The position numbers were made by a program, and so were the translations under genes. Positions 37,951 through 46,377 of a DNA stretch of 64,000 nucleotides are shown piece by piece (position 1 is the first letter of the stretch; every line of letters starts with the position of its first letter). Under the pieces are notes generated by a model. It saw only the letters and a program-made list of their open reading frames with translations. It had not been told where the DNA came from and ran no database searches. Source of the DNA: Trebonia sp963774945 (lineage in GTDB: Bacteria; Actinomycetota; Actinomycetes; Streptosporangiales; Streptosporangiaceae); contig CAVZHA010000002.1 of assembly GCA_963774945.1 (NCBI GenBank), positions 434,001 through 498,000 on the forward strand, given 5' to 3'.

Positions 37951-38148
37951 GCTTGCCCCGGGCCTCATTTACCACCAGCCACTTAGTTGACTGCTATCGC
38001 TCCCGTGTCATACGCAAGTTCATGCGTAGACACGATTGGATCACCTGGGGGAAGATATAAGCTGAACTACTAGTTTCGGCAATTCTTTCCGTGAAATATT
38101 CAAGAGCGGCACCACTTGTCCGTCCACAGCTTGGAAGGAGGCATACCC

Positions 38149-39054
38149 GTGGTCGAAGAGGGCAGTCCCACGGTCCGTCGCCTCCGGCTCGCGGCCGAGC
38201 TGAGATCGCTGCGCGAGGCGAAGGGGGTCAGCGGGGAGACGGTCGCCCGCAACCTCCACTGGTCGCCGTCGAAGATCAGCCGCTATGAGCGGGCCAAGAC
38301 CGGCCTGCGGCCGCGCGAGGTCGAGCGCCTGCTCGACTACTACGCGGTCAAGGGCACGCACCGCCAGATGCTGCTCGCGCTCGCCCAGGACGCCTCCCAG
38401 AAGGGCTGGTGGGAGGAATTCGCGGACTCCGTCCCTGAGGACTACCAGCAGTTCATCGGCCTTGAGCACGAGGCCACGGCGGTCGCGATCTGGCACGTGG
38501 ACGTGGTCGCCGGGCTGCTGCAGACCGAGGGCTACGCGCGGCACATCATTGACAGCTACGACCGGGTCGAGCCGATCGCGCCGTCCCAGGTCACCCGGCT
38601 GGTCCGGGTCCGCCTCCGTCGCCAGCAGGTGCTTGACCGGCTCGGGCTCAAGATCTCGGTCGTGCTCGACGAGTCGGTGCTGCTCCGCCGGATCGGCGCC
38701 GACCGAGTGATGTACGACCAGTTGCAGCGGCTGGCGCAGGAGTGCGAGCGGCCCAACATGACGCTGCAGATCCTGCCGCTCGACGCCCAGCACACGGTCA
38801 TCGGCGAGTCGTTCGTGCTGTTCGGCTTCGAGGCCGACGGCGACGCGGTGCTGCAGGACGTCGTCTCCACCGAGCAGATGCGCAGCGGCTTCATCCTCGA
38901 GGGCGAGCGCGAGACCCACCTGCACCGCGTCGCGTTCCGGACCCTGACCGAGGCGGCCCTCTCCCCGGCCGACTCCAGGAAGCTCATCCTGGAAACCGCC
39001 GAGTCCCGCTGGTCGGTCGCCCGGGCCGACGTCCCCCGCGCCACCGCCTCCTAG
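38149..39054 (+). CDS. WhiJ-like HTH regulator (XRE domain plus DUF5753)
   Basis: 301 residues. The N-terminal HTH reads LAAELRSLREAKGVSGETVA, RNLHWSPSKISRYERAKTGL. The rest is DUF5753, with WWEEFADSVPEDYQQFIGLE, ATAVAIWHVDVVAGLLQTEG YAR, and MTLQILPLDAQHTVIGESFV. These regulators usually sit with a DUF397 protein and an RsbW-like ATPase (WhiJ/AbaA sets of Streptomyces development). Two DUF397 genes follow on the same strand here. GTG 38149 is chosen because AAGGAGG lies seven bases upstream. Confidence 0.88.
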   Translation: MVEEGSPTVRRLRLAAELRSLREAKGVSGETVARNLHWSPSKISRYERAKTGLRPREVERLLDYYAVKGTHRQMLLALAQDASQKGWWEEFADSVPEDYQQFIGLEHEATAVAIWHVDVVAGLLQTEGYARHIIDSYDRVEPIAPSQVTRLVRVRLRRQQVLDRLGLKISVVLDESVLLRRIGADRVMYDQLQRLAQECERPNMTLQILPLDAQHTVIGESFVLFGFEADGDAVLQDVVSTEQMRSGFILEGERETHLHRVAFRTLTEAALSPADSRKLILETAESRWSVARADVPRATAS

Positions 39055-39357
39055 CCTCGGCCTCTCGCCCCGGCCGTCCGGCAGACCCCAAGGGTGTCGC
39101 TGGGGTAGCTGACAGGTATCCGAGCCTTCGCGGGATACCCGTTAAGCGCTATTGGCGTGCGCCAATGTTCTTTTCAAATACTTATGTGAATTTTTGATCA
39201 ATTAGGGGCTGTGCGCCGCTTGGCTGGTCAGTAGTGCCGGTTGGGTTAAAGCAGGCCCATGATGCGCGTGGTGCTGTTAATCTGCGCATGCGGCTTGCCT
39301 TGGTGTTATTGCTGGTAGCCGTGTGTGAGGGAAGCACACCAATCAGTGAGGGGTAGC
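39055..39357. other. Intergenic region without visible gene
   Basis: No gene, repeat or clear hairpin is seen. GAGGGG at 39348-39353 serves the DUF397 gene that follows. Confidence 0.4.
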
Positions 39358-39363
39358 GTGACT

Positions 39364-39576
39364 ATGTCTACGCTCGGTAGTCAGCCAGAGTGGGTGAAGA
39401 GCTCGCTTAGTTTCGCCAACGGCAACTGTGTCGAAGTGGCGGACCTGTCCGGCGGCGAGATCGGTGTTCGCAACAGTCGGGAGGCGGCAGGGGCGGTCCT
39501 GCGGTTCACGCCCGACGAGTGGCACGCGTTCATCGGTGGAGTCAGGAACGGCGAATTCGACCGCTTTGGCGGCTGA
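39364..39576 (+). CDS. DUF397 protein, copy 1
   Basis: 70 residues with the full family pattern WVKSSLSFANGNCVEVADLS, GGEIGVRNSRE, VLRFTPDEWHAFIGGVRNGE. DUF397 proteins are small partners of WhiJ-like HTH regulators in actinomycetes, and such a regulator ends 300 bp upstream. They may modulate its DNA binding. A GTG at 39358 (two codons earlier) is an alternative start. The sister at 40132 is almost identical in the core. Confidence 0.88.
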   Translation: MSTLGSQPEWVKSSLSFANGNCVEVADLSGGEIGVRNSREAAGAVLRFTPDEWHAFIGGVRNGEFDRFGG

Positions 39577-39787
39577 TCGGCCCACGTTGTACTAGCGCGA
39601 AAGAGCGGGTTCCCCCCTCAGGGAGCCCGCTTTCGGCGTTTCCGCCCCTGCCGCGGTCCCCACCGGCCCGGGCGACGCCGACGCGCGCGGCCGGGACGCC
39701 ACCGAGATTCGGCGCGGGCCCAGACCGTGAAGTGGCGCAAACATAACAGGGAGACTGGCTGCTCCGATGACGAACTTCGAAATACGG

Positions 39788-39839
39788 CAGCTGACCGATG
39801 TCTTGCGCTGAAAGTTGCAGCACCATTCTTATAGCAAAA
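39788..39839 (+). promoter_or_regulatory. ATPase-gene upstream element, copy 3
   Basis: A block starting CAGCTGACCGATGTCTTGC and containing GAAAGTTGCAGCACCATT and ATAGCAAA. It aligns with the blocks at 27822 and 28477, but no ATPase gene follows. The next gene is the DUF397 gene at 40132. Confidence 0.6.
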
Positions 39840-40040
39840 GTCAACTGGCAAACGGGCGCTTCCGAGTACGAGCAGAGGCGAGGGCGCAGGCCCGCTTGCC
39901 AGGTCCAACCTAGCGGCTGTGGCTCAGCTCGGTTGGGCACTTAGCTCCCCTGCGGGCAACGGTTGTGACGATCCCGCGATTCCACACCGCAGTCCCAGCC
40001 CGATGTCGCGCGGGCGCGGACTGCCCGCAGGGGCTAGGCG

Positions 40041-40079
40041 GGGACGGTGAGCCGAAAGCCCCCGGAGGCTCACCGTCCC
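40041..40079. repeat. GGTGARCC hairpin, copy B
   Basis: GGGACGGTGAGCC (40041-40053) pairs perfectly over 13 bp with GGCTCACCGTCCC (40067-40079) around a 13-nt loop containing AGCCCCCG. It is the second copy of the element at 29105-29135. Confidence 0.7.
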
Positions 40080-40131
40080 GGCCGCGGCACTGCGAGAAAC
40101 GCAGCGGAACTCATGTCAGCGAAGGGACATC

Positions 40132-40374
40132 GTGGGAACCCCAATGGTGGGAAGCCGCCCCGTACGGGCTACGAAGATTGACACCTGGATCAAAAGCTCA
40201 CTGAGCTTTGCCAACGGCAACTGCGTCGAGGTGGCGGACCTGCGCGGAGGCGAGATCGGCGTCCGTAACAGCAGAGACTCGGCCGGACCGGTCCTGCGCT
40301 TCACGCCGGACGAGTGGCACGCCTTCATCGGCGGCGTCAGGAACGGGGAGTTCGACGGCTTCGGCCTGAACTGA
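40132..40374 (+). CDS. DUF397 protein, copy 2
   Basis: 80 residues: WIKSSLSFANGNCVEVADLR, GGEIGVRNSRDSAGPVLRFT, PDEWHAFIGGVRNGEFDGFG. It differs from copy 1 mainly at the ends, so the two arose by duplication. It is the third member of the WhiJ-like cluster. The start GTG 40132 gives a 17-residue lead before the DUF397 core. It is convergent with the thioredoxin gene. Confidence 0.88.
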   Translation: MGTPMVGSRPVRATKIDTWIKSSLSFANGNCVEVADLRGGEIGVRNSRDSAGPVLRFTPDEWHAFIGGVRNGEFDGFGLN

Positions 40375-40411
40375 CCTTCGGGTCGCGCCGAGGGCGCGCC
40401 GGACCGGGAGC

Positions 40412-40795
40412 TCAGGCCTGGCCCGGCGCGCCCTCGCGCTGCTGCACGGCGAGCTGGGCGCGGACATCGTCCATGTCGAGGCCCTTGACGGCCTCAATGA
40501 GCTTCTCAAGCGATGCGGCGGGAAGGGCGCCGGCCTGGGAAAACACAAGCACACCGTCCCTGAACGCCATCAGCGTGGGGATCGAGGTGATGTTCGCGGC
40601 GCCCGCGAGCCCCTGCTGGTCTTCGGTGTCGATCTTGCCGAACGTGATTTCGGTGTGGGTCTCGCTGGCGGCCTCGAAGACCGGGCCGAACATGCGGCAG
40701 GGCCCGCACCAGGAAGCCCACCAGTCGACGAGCGTGATGCCCTCCTTGGTGACGACCTCTTCGAACGTCTCCTCGGTCAGTGCGACGGTGCTCAT
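40412..40795 (-). CDS. trxA: Thioredoxin
   Basis: 127 residues. It has the redox motif WCGPC in VDWWASWCGPCRMFGPVFEA, FGKIDTEDQQGLAGAANITS and the cis-Pro in SIPTLMAFRDG. It reduces protein disulfides using thioredoxin reductase. The C-terminus has about 20 extra Gln/Gly-rich residues beyond the usual fold. ATG 40795 is preferred because GGAG lies just upstream and MSTVALTEETFEEVV is the normal start. A C-rich tandem repeat lies 90-140 bp upstream. Confidence 0.92.
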   Translation of the reverse strand: MSTVALTEETFEEVVTKEGITLVDWWASWCGPCRMFGPVFEAASETHTEITFGKIDTEDQQGLAGAANITSIPTLMAFRDGVLVFSQAGALPAASLEKLIEAVKGLDMDDVRAQLAVQQREGAPGQA

Positions 40796-40885
40796 CTTCG
40801 CTCCTTCAGCGGTTCTGGGGGACAAGCGCGTACGATCCGTATAACGCATGCGGCCAGCGCTCATTCCCCGCGCTCTTTTCCTCTT

Positions 40886-40934
40886 CCCGCCCTCCCTCCC
40901 TCCTCCCGCCCTCCCTCCCTCCTCCCGCCCTCCT
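40886..40934 (-). repeat. 19-bp C-rich tandem repeat, G-quadruplex-prone
   Basis: CCCGCCCTCCCTCCCTCCT occurs twice in a row (40886-40904, 40905-40923), then a partial third unit to 40934. The complementary strand, which is the coding strand of the thioredoxin gene downstream, has many G3 runs with short loops. Confidence 0.7.
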
Positions 40935-41013
40935 CAGCCCGCCGGCAGCGGCGCGCTTTGGCTCGCGGGTCGGCCGCCAGTGGGCTCGGATCGGGCTTTC
41001 CGGGCGAAGCAAC

Positions 41014-41054
41014 GGTCCGTTCGGGGGAAAATCTTTTGAATTTTCGAACGGTCC
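41014..41054. repeat. CGAACGG intergenic palindrome, copy 7
   Basis: GGTCCGTTCG (41014-41023) pairs with CGAACGGTCC (41045-41054) with one mismatch around a loop containing AAAATCTTTTGAATTTT. It ends six bases from the stop codon of the truncated ABATE gene. Confidence 0.7.
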
Positions 41055-41060
41055 CTGGTT

Positions 41061-41483
41061 CTACCCCAGCGCTCCGGCTACCGCGATGGCGATGGCGGCC
41101 ACCAGGTTGGAGTACACCGCGCGGGCGGAGCTCGCGAGCCCGGCGGTGCCGTCCGGCTCGACCGTGACGACCAGCCGCCCGTCGGCCAGCGCCCTGGTCA
41201 GCCGGGCGCCGGCGTCGGCGTCCGGCCGCCCGGCGGAGCGCGCCGCGAGGACGTCGCGCAGTGCGTCGCGCAGCCGGAGCAGGGCCCCGTGTTCCGAGCC
41301 GCTCAGCGTCGCGTCGTCGGGCGGGAGCAGGCCCGCCGCGCGGAGCCAGCCGGCCGCCTCGTCGCGGGTGGCCAGTGGATCCGCGCTGGCGCGGGCGGTG
41401 TCGGCGAGCGACGAGATCAGGTTCAGCGCGTCGGCGGCGGACGGGCGTCCGGCGGACGTGGCGGAGCGATCGGGGACGGTCAC
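41061..41483 (-). CDS. ABATE-domain regulator lacking its CGNR zinc finger
   Basis: 140 residues matching the N-terminal ABATE domain: ADALNLISSLADTARASADP, EAAGWLRAAGLLPPDDATLS, LRDALRDVLAARSAGRPDAD, then YSNLVAAIAIAVAGALG and a stop. Family members are normally about 180-200 residues and continue with a CGNR zinc-finger (C-x-N-x2-C type) that binds DNA. That part is missing. The stop lies next to a CGAACGG palindrome, so the end may have been lost when the repeat arrived or by a deletion there. It is probably not functional as a DNA-binding protein. Alternatively an indel hides the end, but no zinc-finger coding is seen downstream. Confidence 0.6.
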   Translation of the reverse strand: MTVPDRSATSAGRPSAADALNLISSLADTARASADPLATRDEAAGWLRAAGLLPPDDATLSGSEHGALLRLRDALRDVLAARSAGRPDADAGARLTRALADGRLVVTVEPDGTAGLASSARAVYSNLVAAIAIAVAGALG

Positions 41484-41535
41484 TCTCCGATCGTAACGAC
41501 CTAATGCGGGCGGCGCTGCCGCAGAGGAAACGATT

Positions 41536-42860
41536 TCAGGCCGCCGTCGGGCCCGCGAGCGCGCGGGCCCGGTCGGGCAGCAGCGGGAACGACCGATCGG
41601 CGCGGGCGGGCAGCAGGTAGTTGCCGCGTTTGGTGACGAAGATGAACTCGTTGATGCCGTTGTTGACGGTGTCCGTGATCGACGGGTTCCGCAGCTGCGC
41701 GCTGCTGGCGTTCATCGCTGTCCTGGTGGTGACGAAGTCCTCGATGGTGCGCTGGAGGGCGACGAAGTGCAGCCCCGCCTCGCCGCCGTCGGTGCTGTCG
41801 AAGTCCCGGCGCAAGATGATCGGCCTGCCCTTCCTGCGGGCGGTGGCCGACGTCTGGGCGTGCCCGATCACGCCGTACCGGCTGATCGCCTGGCCGAGCA
41901 GGTCTGGGTCGCTCCCGGCGTCGGTGGTGAAGTGGTTCACCTGCTCCTGGGTGACCTGCGGGGCGTACATGCGGGCAACCCGCTCCTGCTGAGACAGCTG
42001 CGCGTACCAGGTGTCCAGCCGCAGCCGCAGGTAGCTCGCGTGCATGGTGGTGCCGTCGGCGAACGGGCCGTCGGGGATCGTCACATCGTCCTCGGTCGCC
42101 TGGTTCCGCTTCAGGGCCGACTTGAACCCCATGAACAGCGGCGCGTCGCCCGGGACAGGCTGGCCGGCCGGGATGCCGCCGGTATTCTGCCGCTCGGCGG
42201 GCAGGCCGGTGCCGACGAACCCGGTCCGCGTCTCCCGCCACCGCAGCGCGGCCGAGATGTCGAGCGCCTCGGCCGCGTCGGTGTAGTGCGGGACGGGAGC
42301 GCCGCCGGTAAGCGCGGCCTCGACCGCCGCCAGCCGCGTTTCGTTGTCGGAGGCGATATGCAGGCAGAGGTGGTAGTCGTCAATCGCGGGCTGCTCGAAG
42401 TCCGACAGCGCCCTGGCCGACGGGAGCGGCGGTGCGACCCGGAGCACGTCGCTGAAGTAGGCCGGCCCCCAGCCCGCGGTGAACAGCAGTCCCGACGGCC
42501 CCCACGGAAAGGTCCGCTCGAGTGTGCGCAGCGCCGCCTCGAGCAGCCGCGCGTAGGCCGGGGTGGGGGTGCCGATGACGTCGAAGAACAGCAGCCGGTC
42601 GAACTGCGGCGGTATCAAGTCGCCCTGCCTGTCGACCGCGAGGTACGCGGTCCACGCGTGCTGTCGGCCGGGCAGGCCGGCCGACTGCGCGGGCAGCGCG
42701 ACGTCGGGCACGCGGGGCGCGGCCGGCCCGGCGGCGGGCCGGCCGCCAGCGCGCGGTCGATTCCGACCCCGGCGCCGACCGCCGTGCCGGCGCCGACGGC
42801 GGTGCCGGCCTCGAGCAGGAACCGGCGCCTGGTCAGCCACGCGGGCCTAGGGGTAACCAT
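41536..42860 (-). CDS. Tat-exported DyP-like peroxidase (DUF7405-type), one frameshift
   Basis: About 440 residues. The N-terminus MVTPRPAWLTRRRFLLEAGT has a twin-arginine motif and then an Ala/Gly-rich hydrophobic stretch. After one indel near 42700 the mature part reads GDLIPPQFDRLLFFDVIGTP, LLFTAGWGPAYFSDVLRVAP, FMGFKSALKRNQATEDDVTI, YGVIGHAQTSATARRKGRPI with a His in the place of a haem ligand, then LHFVALQRTIEDF and GINEFIFVTKRGNYLLPARA. It resembles DyP-type peroxidases in its second half. It is the last gene of an operon with a Tp34-type lipoprotein and an SCO-domain protein, so a role in metal oxidation or uptake outside the membrane is likely (inference). Confidence 0.65.
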
Positions 42861-42872
42861 CGGCGCTCCCGG

Positions 42873-43559
42873 TTATGTCGTTTGCTTCCAGTGGAACGTG
42901 AAGTTGACCCGGTGCGGCGTCAGCCACACGTCCTGGTACTCCACGTGGCGGGCCGACACCGGCGGCGAGACCAGCAGCGACAGGTGATACGTGCCCGACC
43001 CGGGCAGCACGACGTTGTTGCCGTAGTGCGGACCCATGTACCGCGAGATCATCGGCCACAGGCTCTCGTCGAGGTCGGTCTTCGAGCCGGCCGTGATCGT
43101 CGCCCAGACGCTGGCGTACGGGATCACCACCCCGGTCTGGGCGTCGTTGAGCAGCACCATCAGGTGGAAGCTGACGTTCTTGGGCGGCTTCACCTCCTGC
43201 ATGCTGGTGCCGTTGTAGATCAGGAACGGCACCGCCGTCATCGCCTCCGCCGTGACCTTCATGCCCTGCCAGTCGGCCGTGCCGAGGACCTGGGCAGGAA
43301 TCGGGTTGACGCCCCCGGCCGACGCGGCCGCCTCAGCGGCGGCGGCCTCGGCCGAGCTCGTCGGGCAGGCGGGCATGGTCATGCCGGGCATGCTGCCGCA
43401 ACTGGCCATCGGGCTGGCCGACGAGCCGGGCGGGCCGGCGGCCGAGCCGGTGGTGGCCGCGCTGGCGCCGCACCCGGCGGCGAGCAGGGCGGCCAGGGCG
43501 GCCGCGGCGATCGGGGCGGCCCGCCGGAGCGGGCGGCGGAATCGGCTAGGCGTGGGCAT
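42873..43559 (-). CDS. Tp34/P19-type iron-binding lipoprotein
   Basis: 228 residues with a lipoprotein signal (AALAALLAAGCGAS; Cys about residue 29). A Cys/Met-rich patch CGSMPGMTMPAC follows, then the conserved core WQGMKVTAEAMTAVPFLIYN, VSFHLMVLLNDAQTGVVIPY and MGPHYGNNVVLPGSGTYHLS, typical of the Fe2+ transport family (pfam10634). Such proteins hold Fe or Cu through Met and His and feed permeases such as FTR1. No permease gene is adjacent. It lies 12 bp upstream of the DyP-like gene, and an SCO-type protein lies upstream. Confidence 0.75.
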   Translation of the reverse strand: MPTPSRFRRPLRRAAPIAAAALAALLAAGCGASAATTGSAAGPPGSSASPMASCGSMPGMTMPACPTSSAEAAAAEAAASAGGVNPIPAQVLGTADWQGMKVTAEAMTAVPFLIYNGTSMQEVKPPKNVSFHLMVLLNDAQTGVVIPYASVWATITAGSKTDLDESLWPMISRYMGPHYGNNVVLPGSGTYHLSLLVSPPVSARHVEYQDVWLTPHRVNFTFHWKQTT

Positions 43560-43623
43560 CTGAGTTCCTCTCGGCTGCGCGTTGCGCTGCTTCGCTTGCG
43601 GCGGTGCTGGCGGGTGCTGGCGG

Positions 43624-45669
43624 CTAGCCGGCCGTCGGCTGCGCGCGGGCGAGCGCCGCCCGCACGTGCCGGTCGAGGCTGGCGGTGCTGAGCCAGCCGG
43701 AGGTGGAGACCTCCCACGTCCAGATCGGCTTTCCCGACCGGGAGGCGAGCACGAACCACGGCTCGCCCTGTACTCCGTAGCCGTCCGCGATCTGTCCGCC
43801 GCCGTCGATTCCGACCGGGTACGCGAGCGGGTGCGTCAGGGTGGCCAGGAAGTTCGGCAGGGCCGAGGCCGTCGGCTCGACGCTGCCCTCGTCGATCGCG
43901 GTGAGGGCCGGGAGGTGGTCTGCGGTCGAGCCCGACTGGTAGGCGTTGAGCGCGTCGAGCTGCCCGCCGAGGCTGGTGATCTCCTGGTCCCAGGTCGCGA
44001 AGAACAGGTACAGCCGGGCCTGGTTCTGCTCGCCCGGCTGGCCGGGCCCGAGGCCGACGTAGCCGCCGCCTGCCCCCGGAACGGTGGTCGCAGCGGCCGG
44101 GCCGGTGGTGGCAACCTGGTCATAGGACAGGTGCGAGTGCACCGCCGGATGGCTCGGCAGCAGGCTGGACACCTCGTTGGCGAGCAGCTGCCCCAGCTGC
44201 GGCACGGCCGAGTAGGCGAGCTGGGCGAGGTACAGCTTGGCCAGCCGACCCTGCTGATTGATCACGAAGATCGCGGGCTCGTGGTCGATCTGCTTCTGGC
44301 TGACGGTGACGCCGACGCTGTAGTCCTTCCACACCGTCTGCAGCTGCGACAGCGACCCGGTGAGGTACCGCCACTGGTACAGCATCCCGTGCACCTGCGA
44401 GTAGGACAGCACGTCGTCGATCGACGTCGCCTTCGGGTTGGCCTCGATGCCGACCAGCTCAACCTGGCTGGCGGCCGCGCCCAGCATCGCCTTGGCGTCG
44501 GTCATCGCGACGGTGGTCAGCGGGCAGACGGTGGTGCACTCGGAGTCGTTGAACGCGAGGATCACGACCTTGCCCCGGTAGGAGCCGAGCGACACCGGCT
44601 GGCCGAACTGGTCGGTCAGGGTGAAGCCGGGCGCGACGGTGGACAGGGGCGTCCCCGGGTCGAGGCTGGGGTTGCCTGCCAGGCCCGCGTCCGCCGATGC
44701 GCTGCCGCTCGGCGCCGCGCCGGCCGACGGCGTGAGCACCGTGTGCACGGCGATCAGGGCGACTGCGATCGCGACGATGCCGCCCGCCAGCCAGCTGCCG
44801 GGGATAGCAAGCCGGTTCCGCCGCCCGCTCCGCTTCCTCCATCGAGTCAGCCATCGTCGCGGTGCCCTCGACGCTCGGGTCAGGCCAGGCGCCGCCGGGA
44901 GCCGAAGCCCGGCGCGCCGGGCGAGCCAGCCGCCAACGGCGATCGCGGCCAGCGCCGCCGTCGCGATGACGGCGATGAGCCAGCCGGAGAGACCGGATAC
45001 CGGGGCCGCCGCCTGTTGGCCGCCGGATGGTGACGGCTGGCCGGCCGCATCGCTGCCGGCCGCACCGTTGGCGCTGCCGATGGTGCCGGTGCCGGTGCCG
45101 CCGCCGCCCGTGGTTCCGGCGGCCTGGCCGGCGGCGGGCGCGGCGAGCCGGACGCCCGAGGCGGCGGCGAGCGCCCGCACGGCCGCCTCGGCCGAGGCGG
45201 CCAGGCCGGTGCCGCCGGGCTCGACCCTGATCTTGCCGAGCACCTGATAGGCGGCGCCGGCCGAGTGCCCCTGCCAGCTGAAGCCGAACCCGTCGGGCAT
45301 CACCACCAGCAGCCGCTGCGAATAGGCGAGGGAGAGCTCGATGCCGAGGAAGCTGGCGTAGCTGACGGGCTTCCGCCACAGCTGGGTGATCGCCCCGAGG
45401 TCGGCCGGCGTGGCGACGATCGCCACCCGGATCGTGAAGCCGTCGCGCGACGCGGAGCCGAGCAGGCCCCCGAGTTCCAGCTGCTGCGCGATCGATACGT
45501 TCGAGTCGGCCGCCACGAACAGGTTCTGGTACACGAGCACGTCGCTGCCCGGATCGCCGTCGGCGCGGGCGGCGGGGGAGAGCGCGCCGAGCGCGCAGCA
45601 GGCGAGCACGGCCAGCGCGATGGCCGAGACGGCGCGGGAAACCATCTCGCGGAAAGCGTCGCGTCTCAT
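43624..45669 (-). CDS. Exported membrane-anchored SCO1/thioredoxin-domain fusion protein
   Basis: 681 residues, intact. After a signal peptide (to about residue 36) comes an N-terminal domain of about 130 residues, SDVLVYQNLFVAADSNVSIA onward, with no motif I can name. A Ser/Gly/Thr linker, a transmembrane helix near 230-250, a basic stretch and a second helix near 295-315 follow. Then comes an SCO1/SenC domain: PGFTLTDQFGQPVSLGSYRG, FNDSECTTVCPLTT with the CxxxC copper motif, and IDHEPAIFVINQQG with the metal His. The C-terminus has a second thioredoxin-like region (LYLFFATWDQEITSLGGQLD, GEPWFVLASRSGKPIWTWEV) that lacks a CxxC. It is probably a copper or disulfide handling protein for the DyP-like enzyme. 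Confidence 0.75.
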   Translation of the reverse strand: MRRDAFREMVSRAVSAIALAVLACCALGALSPAARADGDPGSDVLVYQNLFVAADSNVSIAQQLELGGLLGSASRDGFTIRVAIVATPADLGAITQLWRKPVSYASFLGIELSLAYSQRLLVVMPDGFGFSWQGHSAGAAYQVLGKIRVEPGGTGLAASAEAAVRALAAASGVRLAAPAAGQAAGTTGGGGTGTGTIGSANGAAGSDAAGQPSPSGGQQAAAPVSGLSGWLIAVIATAALAAIAVGGWLARRAGLRLPAAPGLTRASRAPRRWLTRWRKRSGRRNRLAIPGSWLAGGIVAIAVALIAVHTVLTPSAGAAPSGSASADAGLAGNPSLDPGTPLSTVAPGFTLTDQFGQPVSLGSYRGKVVILAFNDSECTTVCPLTTVAMTDAKAMLGAAASQVELVGIEANPKATSIDDVLSYSQVHGMLYQWRYLTGSLSQLQTVWKDYSVGVTVSQKQIDHEPAIFVINQQGRLAKLYLAQLAYSAVPQLGQLLANEVSSLLPSHPAVHSHLSYDQVATTGPAAATTVPGAGGGYVGLGPGQPGEQNQARLYLFFATWDQEITSLGGQLDALNAYQSGSTADHLPALTAIDEGSVEPTASALPNFLATLTHPLAYPVGIDGGGQIADGYGVQGEPWFVLASRSGKPIWTWEVSTSGWLSTASLDRHVRAALARAQPTAG

Positions 45670-45746
45670 GTCGTATAAGTGCTGTGCGAGACGGCCGGAG
45701 TTCCCGCCGCCTTCACCCTGTTCGCGAATTCACGTAAGGTCAGGCT

Positions 45747-46310
45747 GTGGAACGCGTCACGCCGCCGGGCGGCTGGTCAACGGGCCTGGCCGAACCTGAG
45801 GCGCGATCCGTCCAGGAAATCTTCGAGCGGGGGCGCCGGGTCACCTATACCTGGTTCGATCCCCCGTTCCGGCCGGAACCGCCGCACTCCACTCAGGCCT
45901 ACGGGATCTGCTTCACCGAGGCCGGGATGATCGTCCTCGGCGGCGGCGAATTCGATGGCACGCGGTACCTGAACCTGCTCGGCGGCGGGGTCGAGCCCGG
46001 CGAAACGCTGGAGGACTGCCTGGTCCGCGAGGTGATGGAGGAGGGCTGCGCCCGCGTTGTCGAGAGCCGTTACATCGGCTGCCAGCGGGTTGACGATCCT
46101 GACCACCCGACCGGGCCCTGGCGCTACTACCAGACCCGCTTCTGGGCCAGGGTCGAGCTCCTGCGCTGGGATCCGCGGCACGAGATCGACGAGCGCCAGC
46201 TGGTCCGCCCGGACGACTTTCTCCCTACCCTGAGCTGGGGCACCGCGCCAACCGCGGCCCTCATCCTGGCGGCGGGCCGCACGATCGAGGCCGAACGCGC
46301 ACTCCGGTGA
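45747..46310 (+). CDS. NUDIX hydrolase
   Basis: 187 residues. The NUDIX box is GGGVEPGETLEDCLVREVME EG, with the Gly, Glu and REVMEEG pattern in place; it coordinates Mg2+ for hydrolysis of a nucleoside diphosphate linked to another group. Around it are TQAYGICFTEAGMIVLGGGE and HPTGPWRYYQTRFWARVELL. Specificity is unknown. It starts at GTG 45747, 77 bp from the divergent SCO-fusion gene. Single gene. Confidence 0.85.
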   Translation: MERVTPPGGWSTGLAEPEARSVQEIFERGRRVTYTWFDPPFRPEPPHSTQAYGICFTEAGMIVLGGGEFDGTRYLNLLGGGVEPGETLEDCLVREVMEEGCARVVESRYIGCQRVDDPDHPTGPWRYYQTRFWARVELLRWDPRHEIDERQLVRPDDFLPTLSWGTAPTAALILAAGRTIEAERALR

Positions 46311-46377
46311 CAGCCCGCCGGGCGCGGCGACGATCCCTCGCCGGGGACGCGCGATAACCGGCTCGTAAGATCGGTCT

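Larger units (their letters stand above)
39577..40131. other. Gene-free region holding ATPase-flank elements without the ATPase gene
   Basis: It contains the third upstream element (39788-39839), an inverted repeat CCCTGCGGGCA/TGCCCGCAGGGG near 39950 and 40021, and hairpin copy B (40041-40079). In the 28-29 kb region the same element and hairpin flank an RsbW-like gene; here only about 200 bp of non-coding sequence lies between them. Confidence 0.5.
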
